Shown piece after piece: positions 43,401-55,700 of a stretch of 64,000 nt of DNA. The notes under the pieces were generated by a model that searched no databases, was not told the origin of the DNA, and saw only the letters and a program-made list of their open reading frames with translations. Numbering within the stretch: position 1 is the stretch's first letter; each line of letters opens with the position of its first letter. Origin of the DNA: Bryoerythrophyllum caledonicum (Eukaryota > Streptophyta > Bryopsida > Pottiales > Pottiaceae); the NCBI GenBank assembly GCA_963971425.1, contig OZ020519.1:16074028-16138027 (forward strand), in the 5' to 3' direction. The translations under genes were made by a program, and so were the position numbers.

Positions 43401-45415
43401 ACAAATGAAGTTTCTGCCGTCATTTTACAACTGCAATTGAGGGGATCGAAAGAACCACAGCTAGTGCATTGTTTCAGGAAAGGTGTTTTCTTCTAGTGTT
43501 TGATCATGTCGTGAGAGCCTTACAAGATACCAAATGTCTGTCTCTTCAGGTGATCAACAACGTGATGGAAAGCCTGGTTCCATATATTTCCTATCTCTAC
43601 GCCAGCAGAAGAACATACAAGTGAGTGGTGTTTCTGTGGTAATCCAAGCTGCCTTTCTCTTGTGGAAGCTATCAATCTGATGAGATTTGTGGATGTCAGC
43701 TCCGAGATGAAAGAGAAGCAAGCAAATGGAGAGAAAGTGACGGAATATTCTGCCTCCCGAGCCGAGAAGGAGTTTCTGAAACCTCGGTACATCACCAACA
43801 TAGCCAATGATCAACACGAAGGCCTGTTCGACGGTAAGTGCCCGAGCTAAAAACACGCATATATCTAAAACTAAAAACCCCCTACACGTGCATCCAAAAA
43901 CTACTTTACATAGTAGAAAAAAATAACTTACTTTCCATCGATGTATAATTCAGTCCTCTCTAGTGATTTAACCCCTAAAAGACCAATTTTTTCACTTAAA
44001 CAGAAAATTTTAACCACGTCATTTCATATAAGTTTATCCTACGGTTAATCAAAGGAGTCGAGATTCCTCTAAACTGCCTTGAGCCTTATAATGGACACGT
44101 CAGATTTGGCAGTCTCACTTTTGAAATACATCTTGTAGAATTCACCCACTTCAAGTACGCATTGTGTGTCTGTGTGCAGATTACCTGGAGTTGGCGTTGC
44201 AGTTCGGCATTGTGGTGATGTTCGCCTCGTTTTTCCCGTTGGTGGCAGTCCTGGCGCTCCTTGTAAGCAGCAGCTGCACGCCCCCTCTCTCTCTCTCTCT
44301 CTCACTTCAATTCACCTTCTTTGCGTGAGATCCTGACGTTGTTCTCGCGTTGTGTCTCCAGAACAATTTGGTGGAGATTCGGTCGGACTCGTTCAAGCTT
44401 TTGGAGACCATGCGGCGGCCTGTTCCGCACGTCGTTGGCTCCATCGGAGCTTGGCTGCACATCTTCCAGGTTCAATCCCTTCTTCACCCCAACCAACGAC
44501 GTGAACTGGCTACAACTGATTGATGTTTGGTAATCTGTTAGATGCTTTGTTGAGTAGTTTCTACGACGATTGATGCGTTTATTTCAATGGGTTTATAGAC
44601 CTTGTGGTTGCCAAGTTGGAATGTTGAAGCTCATGTGAGTTATGTAATTGATGAAGAGTGGGTGGGTTTAACCATGTGCAGTACTTGAGTGGGGCTGCCA
44701 TAGTGAGCAACTGTTTTCTGTTGCTACTCATGTTTGACAAGGATGGAGAGTGGAGAATGGATCCGGGCCTTGCAGGCGTGCTTGTTCTAGAACATGCCCT
44801 GCTTCTTGCTAGATTTGGCTTCTCTTGGTTTGTGCCCGAGGTAAAGTAACAATCATATCCATCTCTTTTGTAGCAAAGAAAACGATCACATACCTTATGA
44901 AGTCAAAACCTAGACGTGAGACCATGTCCCGGTGTGATAAACACTGGGACATGTTATCTGGGGACTGCCCTTGCCTTGTTGGGGACAATGGGGATCTACA
45001 CTTAAGAACTGAAAAAGGGTAAGTGCTTTCAGTCCTTAGATGACTGGAAGCCCCGAAAAGATTTTTTGTTTTTTTGAAACAATTTTTTTTCTGAGTGGAA
45101 TATCTTTATTGTTTTGGAACTGTTTTTGATGTTTTATGTTTGATCTGATATATGTATTCCATGGAGTCTTTCACCACCATAAATTTGTTGAATACTGATA
45201 GAATTCAGTCATGTTTGTTTGAAAGATGGTCTAGTTTTCACTACATGTATTTTTACTATTTGTATTTTTACTTAAACATTTGTGACTTGTAAAAATAGGT
45301 TCCAGCGTGGGTGAAGGCAAAAAGAAGGAAACGGAGGCGGATGCAAGAGGGCTACTCTCTTCATGTGTTACTTTCTATTAGCATGAAATTGATGGCTTCC
45401 AAGCAAAGCATGTAG
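40442..45415 (+). CDS. Anoctamin (TMEM16)-like membrane protein
   Basis: Sixteen exons give 692 residues: 40442-40681, 40756-40825, 40923-41041, 41226-41367, 41448-41548, 41685-41776, 41870-41974, 42341-42631, 42852-42984, 43071-43184, 43550-43620, 43700-43833, 44180-44262, 44362-44469, 44682-44840 and 45299-45415. Phases agree throughout. The family signature is clear: [44 protein letters not shown], the EEWKDRAMIVRN loop, YFVQSYIGVFYQAF, then DYLELALQFGIVVMFASFFP and PLVAVLALLNNLVEIRSDSFKLL. It has about eight to ten membrane segments and a basic C-terminus (KAKRRKRRR). Animal and fungal relatives are calcium-gated channels, lipid scramblases or ER tethers; plants usually have a single member whose function is less known. 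Calcium-site acidic residues need alignment to verify. Confidence 0.92.
43965..44060. repeat. M1-type element end in an anoctamin intron
   Basis: TTTAACCCCTAAAAGACCAA followed by TTTTTTCACTTAAACAG and later TATCCTACGGTTAA resembles the left part of the M1 family. The other end is not seen, so this is a fragment within the intron between exons 12 and 13. Confidence 0.5.
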
Positions 45416-47150
45416 TCTAGATTGCTTTAAAACATCTTCATTGTAGATTTGATTGCGTAATTTGGTAGGAAAGTAGCTTGGTATGGAAATTTATGGAAAC
45501 TTAAATGCATCTCTTAAATTGTAGATTTAATTGTCTAGTGTGGTTGAAAAGTAGCTAGGGAAATTTTTGGAAACTTGTCTGCAAAGGAAGAAAAATAACA
45601 AGAGGCTTGAGAGGGGCCCCTTACATTGTACCGTCTTTTTCCTTCACTACCAGCGCTTATAACCACCAGCCATGGATTAGGATGTTACAGGTACTGCTTC
45701 CTTATTGAGAAGCGCATAGAAACTTGTATGTTGCATTTGGAGTACAATTTAAGATGTGCTTATTGATTTTAGTTGTGTGTAGATGGATTCGTATCCTGAT
45801 TATATAACACTTGAACATGACCTTGGGAATTGTCGAGTCTTTAGCTTTGAAGTGTGGAATTTGCTTTGTTGTGCATCTTGTTGAATCCAAATGTTAAAAA
45901 AATTACCACTTTTTATATCAAAGTTCTAGAGTAGTACTATTCAGCTCTATAGTACCTTGTCTGGCCCGCCCATTCACCTTGTTTGAAAATCAAAAGCTAG
46001 TTGTAAACTTTAGTTTTGTACATTTATTTTAATTTTAATTTCGCCCCCACAAGGTTACTACTAATCCACATCTCTAACATAAATTTTAGAAATTCATGAT
46101 TTAAATTGACATTAGTGTAAACTATCCAAAATCACTAGAGGCCCACCTTGGGACTTTTAGCCTTTAGGGATTAAAGAAATCTTTTAAATAATATTAGTCT
46201 CACTCTTAAACAACAAAGCAAAAAAAGGGTAAAAACTCATAGTAACTTAGCCTCACTTCACAAACAACTATAATACATAATGCATGGGACTCAAATCCCT
46301 ACCTTTGACTCCCTCCTACTATTGCCCTCTTTAAATGTTACCTCTTTATATGTTACAGTCTCATGTATGTGATGCAAATAATGCTTCCTAATGCTCTAAT
46401 AGTGTAAAATTTAGCAAGACATACACCTTTGGATAGAAGATTGTTCAATCAATAGCTTTTGATTTGGAGGTCATTTCAGTATCTAAACCTTATCATGCTC
46501 AAATACAACACCATACATGTAGAATACATGACCATTTTGCAACTTCTTTAGCATGTAGTAGGTGCTATAATGAACTAAATTTGAATTATCATGTGTCATT
46601 TGATCAAGTTCAACACAAATACAAACTTTGATAACTATTAGAGTTTTCCTGAAAGTCGTGTTTTTCCAAGGTAGCTGGCCTATGTCAGGCAAAATGAGAG
46701 GGTGCAGCAGGATGTGCGGATATTGTGTCTTTTTCTAAACACAAAACTCAATATGAGATCTATAAGTGGAAATTTTTGTAGGATGAGAAATCTCACTTTG
46801 CATATTTCTTGGACCATAAGTTGGCATTCCTTAAATAGTGCGTACTACAACATCCACAAGCTCCACCTCGACTCCTAAACCCAAGCCCCACATGCACATG
46901 TGCATGATTTGTAAAACCCCATATAGCCTCCTCCGTTCATTATTTAAGGAAATACACAGAAAGCATCATGTGGCTTCTCAGACCTTTAAGGGTTGAAGAG
47001 AGAGTTTCTACTTTTTATCATGTGTTCCCAAAATGTATGTGGTACCATCTTCTTCTTCACCATCACAACACATATCCCAGATGACATCACAAGTGCAATG
47101 CCATCACACTCTTCTGCTTTCACATTCTCGGACCTTCATCTAGTGAGCAA
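45416..47150. other. Long intergenic region 3' of anoctamin
   Basis: It starts with the presumed 3' UTR, in which a ~75-base segment (GTAGATTT...AAGTAGCT...GGAAATTT) is duplicated at about 45444-45510 and 45521-45580. Later it holds element debris: an M1-like right end (CTTTAGGGATTAA near 46165) and an M2-like fragment (46400-46530). No gene was seen. Confidence 0.45.
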
Positions 47151-47159
47151 AATGCTGTC

Positions 47160-47890
47160 AAAACTCATCTCTTCATTGTGGTGTAATTAGGGTTTCAATT
47201 CTGGGTTGATCAGGGTTCTAATCAGCATGTGATTTTGCAGATAGGAGATGATGGTCGGATGCTAGGGTTTGCGTTAGAAACAACCCCTCAATTCGATCAC
47301 ATAGCCTTTTCTTTGGCAGTTGTGGTTAGGGTTTCAGTTCCCGGTTTATCAGGTTTTGGGAGGAGGAATCAGGGGTTAGGGTTTCGAGGGAAACACCTTA
47401 ATCAGGTCACAGAATCCTGGTCTTCTCATTGTGGTATCATGCTTAGGGTTTGGTTTTACCACGTGAATGTCTGAGAGACCATCCAGTGTCTAATTGGGCT
47501 GCGGTTTTGCGAAGAGGGATTTTCGAGCGATGATGGTCTCATGTCAGGGTTTAGGGTTTAAAGGGAAACACCTCAGTCAGGTCACTGAATCCTGCTCTGC
47601 AAGTGTCTCCTCATTGTGGTATCACGCTTAGGGTTTGGTCAATGTCTGAGGACCATCCAGTGTCTAATCAGGCTGCGATCTTGCGATGATGGTCCCATGT
47701 CAGGGTTTAGGGTTTAGGGTTTAGGGCGCAACTCCTCATCAATCAGGTCACAGAATTCTGTCTCGTCGTTGTGGTATGCTTCGGATTCTGAGGGATCATC
47801 CACTGACTACAGCATCGAATCAACCTGTGATTTTGTGACGAGGGCTGATGTGAGGGGTTTGTGGCAGGGTTTGAGGGTGACCATTTCCTG
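47160..47890. repeat. Degenerate tandem array with telomere-type TTTAGGG repeats
   Basis: Four to five diverged units of about 150-200 bases share blocks: TAGGGTTTGG, ATGTCTGAG-GACCATCCAGTG, TGCGATnTTGCGA, GATGGTCnCATGTCAGGG and CAGGTCACnGAATCCTG. One unit contains a perfect run of TTTAGGG (about 47701-47726), the plant telomere repeat. The array ends about 40 bases before the start codon of the small gene at 47932 and so overlaps its promoter or 5' UTR. Confidence 0.75.
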
Positions 47891-47931
47891 GGCGGCGATG
47901 AGGCGGTAGAGTGAAAGAGGGGGACGCCAAG

Positions 47932-49023
47932 ATGATATTCCGGTTTGCGACTCGGGTGCGGGAGATCGTGCGCGTGATAAGGGGCCTTCCGCCCGACGAG
48001 GCGGTTCGTCGCAAAACCATGGCCATCAATGCGCAGCTTGCCAAGGTACAGTCACACTTCCCTGGATTCCTCACAAAGTGGAATGTGTTCCGTGGAAGAA
48101 TGTCATGAGGACGAATGCACTCAAAATGATGTGATCATTCCGAGGTTTTGCTCGCTCACTTCGGTGGTTAACGGATGAAGCGTTGTAGACTGGTCTCTGG
48201 AAGTATTCTTAGACACGAGTAGATGTTGCAAAGAAGAGTTACTCATGCAAAACTCTTCAATTCACTACTACTTCAACCCTTAAACGTCAGACAGTACCCT
48301 ACACGTATGGTGTTGTATTTGAACATGATCGACCTCCAAATGTTAGTTGAAGGATCTTCAATCCAAAGGTGCAAGTCTTTTTTGTATTCCGTTCCTGGAA
48401 ACCCGGTTCATCTTGAGTTCAGAGACCACCCAAGCTTTTTCCATTGTTCCATCTAGAGTGAACAAAAGAGAAGTATATCTTATTGAAACTGTGGGTGCCT
48501 CTACAGATAATTCCATTACTTGTTTTTTTAACACTTTTCTCCCCTTGTAGCTTCGTGAGGCCAGGTTAGCGCAAGAGAGGTACCGGGAGGAGGTGGCGCT
48601 TAAGGAGGTGCACATGGTGGTGGAGCAGATGGCACAGCTCAAGGACAGCTTAACGGCTGCGGTGAGTACCACTCTTCTCCTCAAAACCTACTACTATTCC
48701 ACATCTTGCCCCTTTAAAAACACACACACCAGATCCCCCACCTTTCTCTTCTTAAGACTCTTTTGAGCTAACAAAAAGAGGGGAATTATTTTTTAAAAGC
48801 TCTAGTAAAAGCTCTAGACGAGTTAGGCAGTTGATACAATCGTTGTTTAATCCAGGAGCAAGCTGCGGTTGAGTTTGTGGACCAAATTGGGGACCAGGCG
48901 AAAGTGCAGCTGGAACAAGAGTGGAACCAGAAGGCAGAGACTTTGATGACAACAGTGGTCAATACGCAGGAGAAATTTGCAGCTGATCTCTCTTCTTCAC
49001 CTAAAACTGGACGCAACATTTAG
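47932..49023 (+). CDS. Small protein of unknown function, three exons
   Basis: Exons 47932-48045, 48551-48661 and 48856-49023 join in frame to 130 residues. I do not recognise the family. The N-terminus (MIFRFATRVREIVRVIRGLP) is basic and amphipathic, compatible with an organelle-targeting or membrane-binding helix. The middle is charged and helical (REARLAQERYREEVALKEV, MVVEQMAQLKDSL), so a short coiled coil is likely. The C-terminus (EFAADLSSSPKTGRNI) is polar. A short uORF (ATG AGG CGG TAG at about 47898) precedes the start. Intron 1 contains an inverted M2-type fragment. Convergent with SMC2, about 680 bases apart. Confidence 0.65.
48276..48375 (-). repeat. M2-type fragment in intron 1 of the small gene
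   Basis: ACCCTTAAACGTCAGACAG, then TGGTGTTGTATTTGAACATGA and AGTTGAAGGATCTTCAA, correspond to the M2 interior and one end in inverted orientation. Confidence 0.55.
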
Positions 49024-49707
49024 TTATAAATTTATCATTTTCTACTATAAATGTCTGGAGAAAGTTCTGGAGGTGTGACCTAAATGTCAGTGAAATAGCT
49101 GAAATATCTACTTGGTTGACAAATTATTTTTGCTTCACGAAGAGTTGTTACCTGTTTGTATCAGCTGTAATCCTCCTGAGTGAAATGAAAGTGCTCGGGC
49201 GCTCAGGGTCACAGTCGTAAAACCAAATCTGGGATGTTACAAACTATATTACAGTGACTGAAAAGTGCACGCGGAGTGCAGCAAGGTGCGTCCTTCTGTA
49301 CATACAACCTCTGGTATAATCCTTCCTTCACAGCTGCTGCTGATGCAGACACATCTTTGTATCTGTGCGCCGTTGTCTGGGACTCAGTCAAAAGCTGTAA
49401 AGAAAGCAGAACGATACATGTTAGCAAGTTTAAGATAATGATGAGTTTCAGTGTAAATCCATGTCGCGTGAACTAAGCTCTTGCATCAGATTCTATTCTC
49501 TAATCAAACCTTGGTCAATTTAAAATCCATTTCCGTTACCAAGTGCAAATGGGACTTCAAACCTCTAAAACTAGAAATATTAACTTTTTGTGTGCTTTTT
49601 TTTCTTCTTCTTCACATTGGTGCATAATTTGACCCTTTTCTTTTTACATTTCTAATGATTTTATTTGAGGTTTAATGAGAAATGGCATCTTTTATTCTCA
49701 TCAACAC
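49024..49707. other. Intergenic region between convergent genes
   Basis: It holds the 3' UTRs of the small gene and SMC2. The 66-72 codon frames here lack recognisable features. Confidence 0.4.
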
Positions 49708-52700
49708 TTACGGGCTAACAGAAGAAGCGATAAGAGTTTCAGAGGTCATACCGTGAGAAGTTTCTTCAAGTGTAGGTCTTGTGATTTTAGAAGGAGCTTG
49801 TCTTCCACCTGGTACAGTTCTGGTGACAGTTGAGACTCCATCCACAAATTTGGTCCGGAAGATGACATTGGCGTTGTTGAACATCCCCTCCTTCAACGAC
49901 ACCACGACAAACTGTCCAAGAGAGCAAGGGAGTGGGAAACACTGTTAAGTCTTTGGATACATCTTCATTTCGTGGAATTCGTTACAGAAGCTGTCTTCGC
50001 AAAATAAACCCCGGCGTACCTGTGATTGAGGGAAGTGCTCTTTGATCATCCTGCCGATATTTTGCGTGTGACTCAAATCGAGAGCAGCATCCACCTACGA
50101 TATTCAAACACACAGGACGTTCAATAGTGCATTCGATAACAGATAATATGCACCACACAGATTATTCTATTTGCAACAAGACACATTAACTATTTACTCG
50201 AGGCATTTACTTTCTATTTCATGTTAAAATTTACCAAGATTGAATATATATTGGCACTACTCATGTGACGATATCCTCGTAAAAGCATCCAACATGTGTA
50301 AAAATATGTAATCAATTAGTCCATCTCGTACTGAATAAGGTCTACTAATAGAACCCAAGTGAAAAGCTTCGTACCTCATCAAGAATGTAGAGTGGAGCAG
50401 GTTTGAACAGGAGCAGGGCGAGGACAAGAGAAAGCGCCAGCAAGGACCTCTGGCCACCACTGAGCTCTGAAAGCGATTGCTTCCAGACACCTCCAAATGC
50501 AACCTTCACTTCCAGGCCGTCTAAGAAACTCGCACCCTCTGGGGGCTCAAGTTTTGCAGTTGTGCCCGGTAGCAATGTGGAGAATATTTTGCCGAAATCC
50601 CTGGGACGAAAAGCAAAGTTTGATATTAGCAATTCGCATGCTACATTCACAATATCATGCTCAAAGCTGATAACATACAAAGTCCAACAAAAATAGATGG
50701 AAACATGCAAAATCCTCATTTGGGCTACCGTAAACATATCCAATTCTAGTAACTTACTTGGTCACGCTCTTCCATGTGCCCTCAAGCACCTCTTTTTTCT
50801 TGTCGTCCAGCTCATGAATAACTTTCTGGATTTTCTCTTTGTCACCCTGGAAAGACATTACTAAATGTCAGCTTCATATCATGTGAGTGAAGCTTGAACT
50901 CCCGCACAAATGCTTAGGAAAGATATCAGTGTCTCCAGGTGAAGTTATTGTGCAGATAATACCGGTTTTTAAACTTTCACAATTGCAACAAACATCAAAG
51001 CATGAGTATACACTCCTCTGAAAGGTACCTCAACAATCCTTCTCCTGTCCAAGAGATCAATGTAGTCCTTTTCAGCTTGAACAAACATAGCTTCTGCCTT
51101 CTTGTTGACACGCTTTTCAATACTGCAACACCGAAAATCAATCAGATTGCAATCGAATAAACGAGTAACCTGGTGTCCTTAGAATATCCTTCCTACTGTA
51201 AATTGGAGGTTCACAACACGAAGATGAATTTGAATCGAGATAGGAATCGACACTGGACGTACTTTTTCTGCTCTGTTTGCAAAGCATCCAGCTCCTGGCG
51301 AGCCGATTCGTAGTCCCGTGTGGAGAAGTCAAAGTCTGTCCCAGGCTTATTGAATAACTGTTTCGCAGTAGCTATCCATGGATGCGTCTCCTGCAATTTC
51401 TCTACGGTCTTCCCGCACTCAAGTTGTTCTTTTTCCATGCGCTTCACCTGTCACAGGTTGAAGACCAGTACGTTGCTGAGCCCTCCACGTCCATCATAAA
51501 CTGAACTTCTAAGGATGGAAATCATAACTACACGTCTATACACGTCTATTAATTATCCACGTGAAAAGACCGATCAACCAACTAGCCCTAGTACCGCTAT
51601 CATTTAGTACTATCATCTATTTATCAGCCTCGATGTAGTAACATAGAAGTGGAAGGACAAACCTCATTATCAATTCTTTTCTGATTGAGAAGGCAATCAG
51701 TAAGCTCTTGCTTTCGAACAGCCTGCTCTCTGACCAGCGCACTAATTTGATCATCACAGGCTTTCATTTTCTCTCTGTTCTTCGTAAGCTCGTCATTCGC
51801 CTTGGTGTACTGAGATTCAACAGTATCTCTCTGCATCACAGAATAACCAGGCAGCAACTTAAGATAGCAATAAAAATCTCGCAGTACATGTCGCTGACCA
51901 CCCAAGCCACGACCAGTAATTGACCTCAGAGCATGTGGGATTAACCAAGAGCATATGAAAAACTCTACATTAATATATATGTACAAAGATACTACTACAA
52001 TGAAGTTACCTTAGCTTCCAACTGGCCAAGAGCTTCTTCAAGAACCTTGATCTGGGCTTCCATGGCCGTGATTTCTGTTTTCAAAATCTGCATTTCCTCG
52101 ATAGCCACATCTTTCTCCATAATCAACCTCTCTCTTGCAGCCTCCTGAGTCTACAAGCAGCTCAAAACAGCGGCTTAAGTCTTTTGAGTCAGGTCTGAAA
52201 CGCAGATGTGTCATAAAATTTGAAGATAGAAAAGGTCAAGCCAACTTGGGGGGATAAATCGCCACCACTGAGACAGCTAAACAATTACCTTGAACTCCTT
52301 AGAGACGGAGGCCACCTCCTTTTTCAGAGACTTGATTTCCTTCTCAAGAGCTAGAAGGCGGTTCTCCCGATCACGCCCATGGTTTTTGATTGATTCCGAC
52401 AGGATAGACACTTTATTCACACTCTCCTTGTGCTCCTCTTCCTTCTTCAAAAACTCCGCTTGTTCAATCTCCAGCTCGGTAGTCATAGTTGCAACTACTT
52501 CCGCCAGCTGTTCAACATTCCCAAACAAAAGTCTCATAAGCTGAAAGTGAAGCAAGGCATACAATCGCTTGCAAGTGCAAAAACCAGAACTATACCGAAG
52601 AAACAAGACGACATGTACGTACCTTGTGGTGCTCGCTTTGTTCAGCTCGACCTTCGAACAACGAGAGATCATACGTCTTAAGCTCCAGTTGAGATTTCAG

Positions 52701-55700
52701 TTCAGAAAACTTCTTCTGCACGGGAGCCAAAGATGCAATCTGCAAACACCAAAAGTTTTAAAACGTATTTAGCCACCGAATATTGTTGATAAGAAGGCGG
52801 TATTTTTTGTGAACTAGATATCGCCCCTTCATCAACATCAATAACTAGGAGGTAGTCCAGTAAGATCATGTTCACTAAAGTAAAGAGTAGCTAATGCAGC
52901 TAGTGGGATCATCAGCAGCAGTACTTACTTCACTTTCGATTTCAGAGAGCTTCTGCGAGTGCTGAGCCAGGTTTTCCTCGGCTTGTGACAGAGCATGCAG
53001 GCGCTTAAGGAGTTCACCGCCACCCCTGCAGATTTAAGACTGCTTACTTAGTAAGGATAAATGGTAGATCCTGTGCAGAAAAACAGAAAATTGCTTACGA
53101 ACCCGATAATAAGCTATGAAGCCCTTACCTGCGGGATCCCCCCGTCAGAAGACCTCTTGGTTCAAAAACGTCGCCTTCAAGCGTGACGGACCTTGTCATC
53201 ACATCTTTGTGAAATGCCACCTACAAAACAAGGCATGAAAATTTATTTTACATTCCATCTCACACAGATAACCAACTATTTTCGCCAGAATGGGCCAAAA
53301 TCGGGCAGAAATAGCATGTAGATTGAATACTACACTGTCACGATCAACAAGAGAATCATCCAGACGGCAAAGAGAGAACATAACCCAGCGCTTCAAAAAT
53401 CCACATATACTGCACTGAGAAAGACATCTATCATTCCAACAGTATGTTTGCGGAAGTATCACCTGCTTGGCTGTGTCCATATCAGTGCACACGAACGTGC
53501 CTCCAAAAACAAAGGACATAGCAGCCTGGCACACGTGAAAGCAGATGACGACTGTTAGCAACTTAAGTACCTAGAGCTCACAACACAAAATTGAAAATTG
53601 AATAACTTAGTGATCCAGAATCAAGAATGTTGGATTGGCATGCCAGAGAGTGAATGTACCTCTATCTCCTCTTCGTAACCCACGAGAGACAATGCAGTTC
53701 TAGCATTTTCAGCTCCCACCTGAGAAGAAAAGCGGTAACCATATGAAGAATGAGTGGACTTTATTATGATATGTAAATCTAAAAGCTGGTCAAGCATCTT
53801 AGTTGGATGGATATCAAATAATTCAGACAGATCCAACAAGGCCTCAGCTACTACTCAAAAAAGGTGTAAGAATTTCACAACTTTAAAGAAAGAAAAACAG
53901 ACCAGCTTCGTAGCTGCAGCTTGAGCTCTTGCAGGCACTCCATAAGCCTGAATCTTGTTCAGAGGAATGATGGTAATTCGACGCTGAAGACCACCTTTCT
54001 CCAGTAGCAGCTTACCGGTTTGCTCACTATCCACAACAACGTTGAACATTTTTCCTCCAGCTGTCACCTGTTGGGATTGACAACTAAATTGGTTAGAGTT
54101 CATGATTTGAGGATGATGAAGAAAGGGACATTCAATCGAGTTTATAGTTCAACAACAGCGTGAACCACAGAGCACGAATAACCGCTGGTGAAGATGTACG
54201 GAAACAAGAAGTACCAAGGTTCACAGCAGAGTGCAAGGGAATTCACCTCGAGCGCTGTCATTGTTGAGGAATCCTTCACTTTAAGAAGACGAGCTACAAC
54301 TCCCTTCACTCTGGAACGGTCAAAGTCGCGGGAAGGATTGTTGTAAGAAAACTGTACACCGTTCAGCTCTCCAGTAAGAGAACTCACATCTGCCTTGAGT
54401 TTTCTCACAGCTTCAATCTCTTCATTACGTGTCTGCACAACCCAAATAGCAATCAACTTTCCGAGCATTTGACTTTTGTGCAAGCCAACACTAGATGTGA
54501 CAATGATGCTTACTATAGATATAATGCGCTGCACCATTGGTTGAAAGAAGCACTACAATGAGACAAGAGAAGGTGGAATAAACCAACCTTATCAAGTAAC
54601 TCCATGCGCGCTTCGTCAAACTTCAGGCTCTGCAGAGTTGCTGTGATTTTCTTGACCTCCGCCGTACGCGTTTGATGCTCCTTCTCAATGGTTGAAGCCT
54701 CTTTCTGTTTTGATGACAACTGAGTCTTCTTCTCCTTCAGCTCTTTCTCAAGATGCTTGATTTTCATCTTACTCTGCTTCACCTCAGTAGCAACTTTCCC
54801 AACAGCTGCGTTTGCATCGACAAGCTGGTCAGCCAAGCTTTTCTGGTCCCCACCACCACTCTTCCCTGCTTGCACACCCTGATCCCCCAAAAAAACCGTC
54901 AGCCAAACTGCAGTCGGGTCTGAAACCTGAATTTGGCTGAAGTAATTCTATATGTACTTTCCGCAAACCTTGTTTTTATAGCATCTTCGTAACATAGGGA
55001 GCAATCCATTCTTAAATCCAGAGTAAGAACCAAAAGGCGTCCTCTTACACCAAACGATTTCAATGCTCATTAAATATACAAAACAATGTAAGTCACTTTG
55101 ATTATGCACCTACCTGATAGTCAGCTTCTCTCTCCGCCAGAGTCTTTGTCAGACTTTCAACTTTTTGAGTAAAACCAGATGCATCTTCTTCAAACTGCCG
55201 CACAGCATCATCTCTTTCAGCCACGCCTTTCTCCAGCTCGCTTAACGTTTTCTGTGACTGAAATAAATGCAATACACATAACTGTTACAACCTCATTCCA
55301 AAATGTACCAGCCAACATCTCGCTAGAAGTGACACACTCTTTCACTCACTCAGTATAACATCATGAAGAACGTGACATTTAACCTTGCCACACTTGAAAC
55401 CAATTGTAGATCAAGAAAAGAGCTTGCTTGACCGAAACGTTACTATATGGCCAGGAGTGCAAAAGATACCTTAACAATGGTTGCTCTCTCCACTTCTAAG
55501 CTGTCCTTCTGATTGTTCACAGCCGACCCAACTTTCACAAGCTCCTTGGACAGCTTATCCGCCGTCTCAGACAAAAGTTTGAAATCGCTGCTCATCTGTT
55601 TCTCCTTTTCTTCAGTGATGGTTGCAATCGTTCCCTCAATTTCTGCAACTCCAGCTTCAATCTTGAGATACTGCTCCTGAAACTCTGCTATCTTTGCCTT

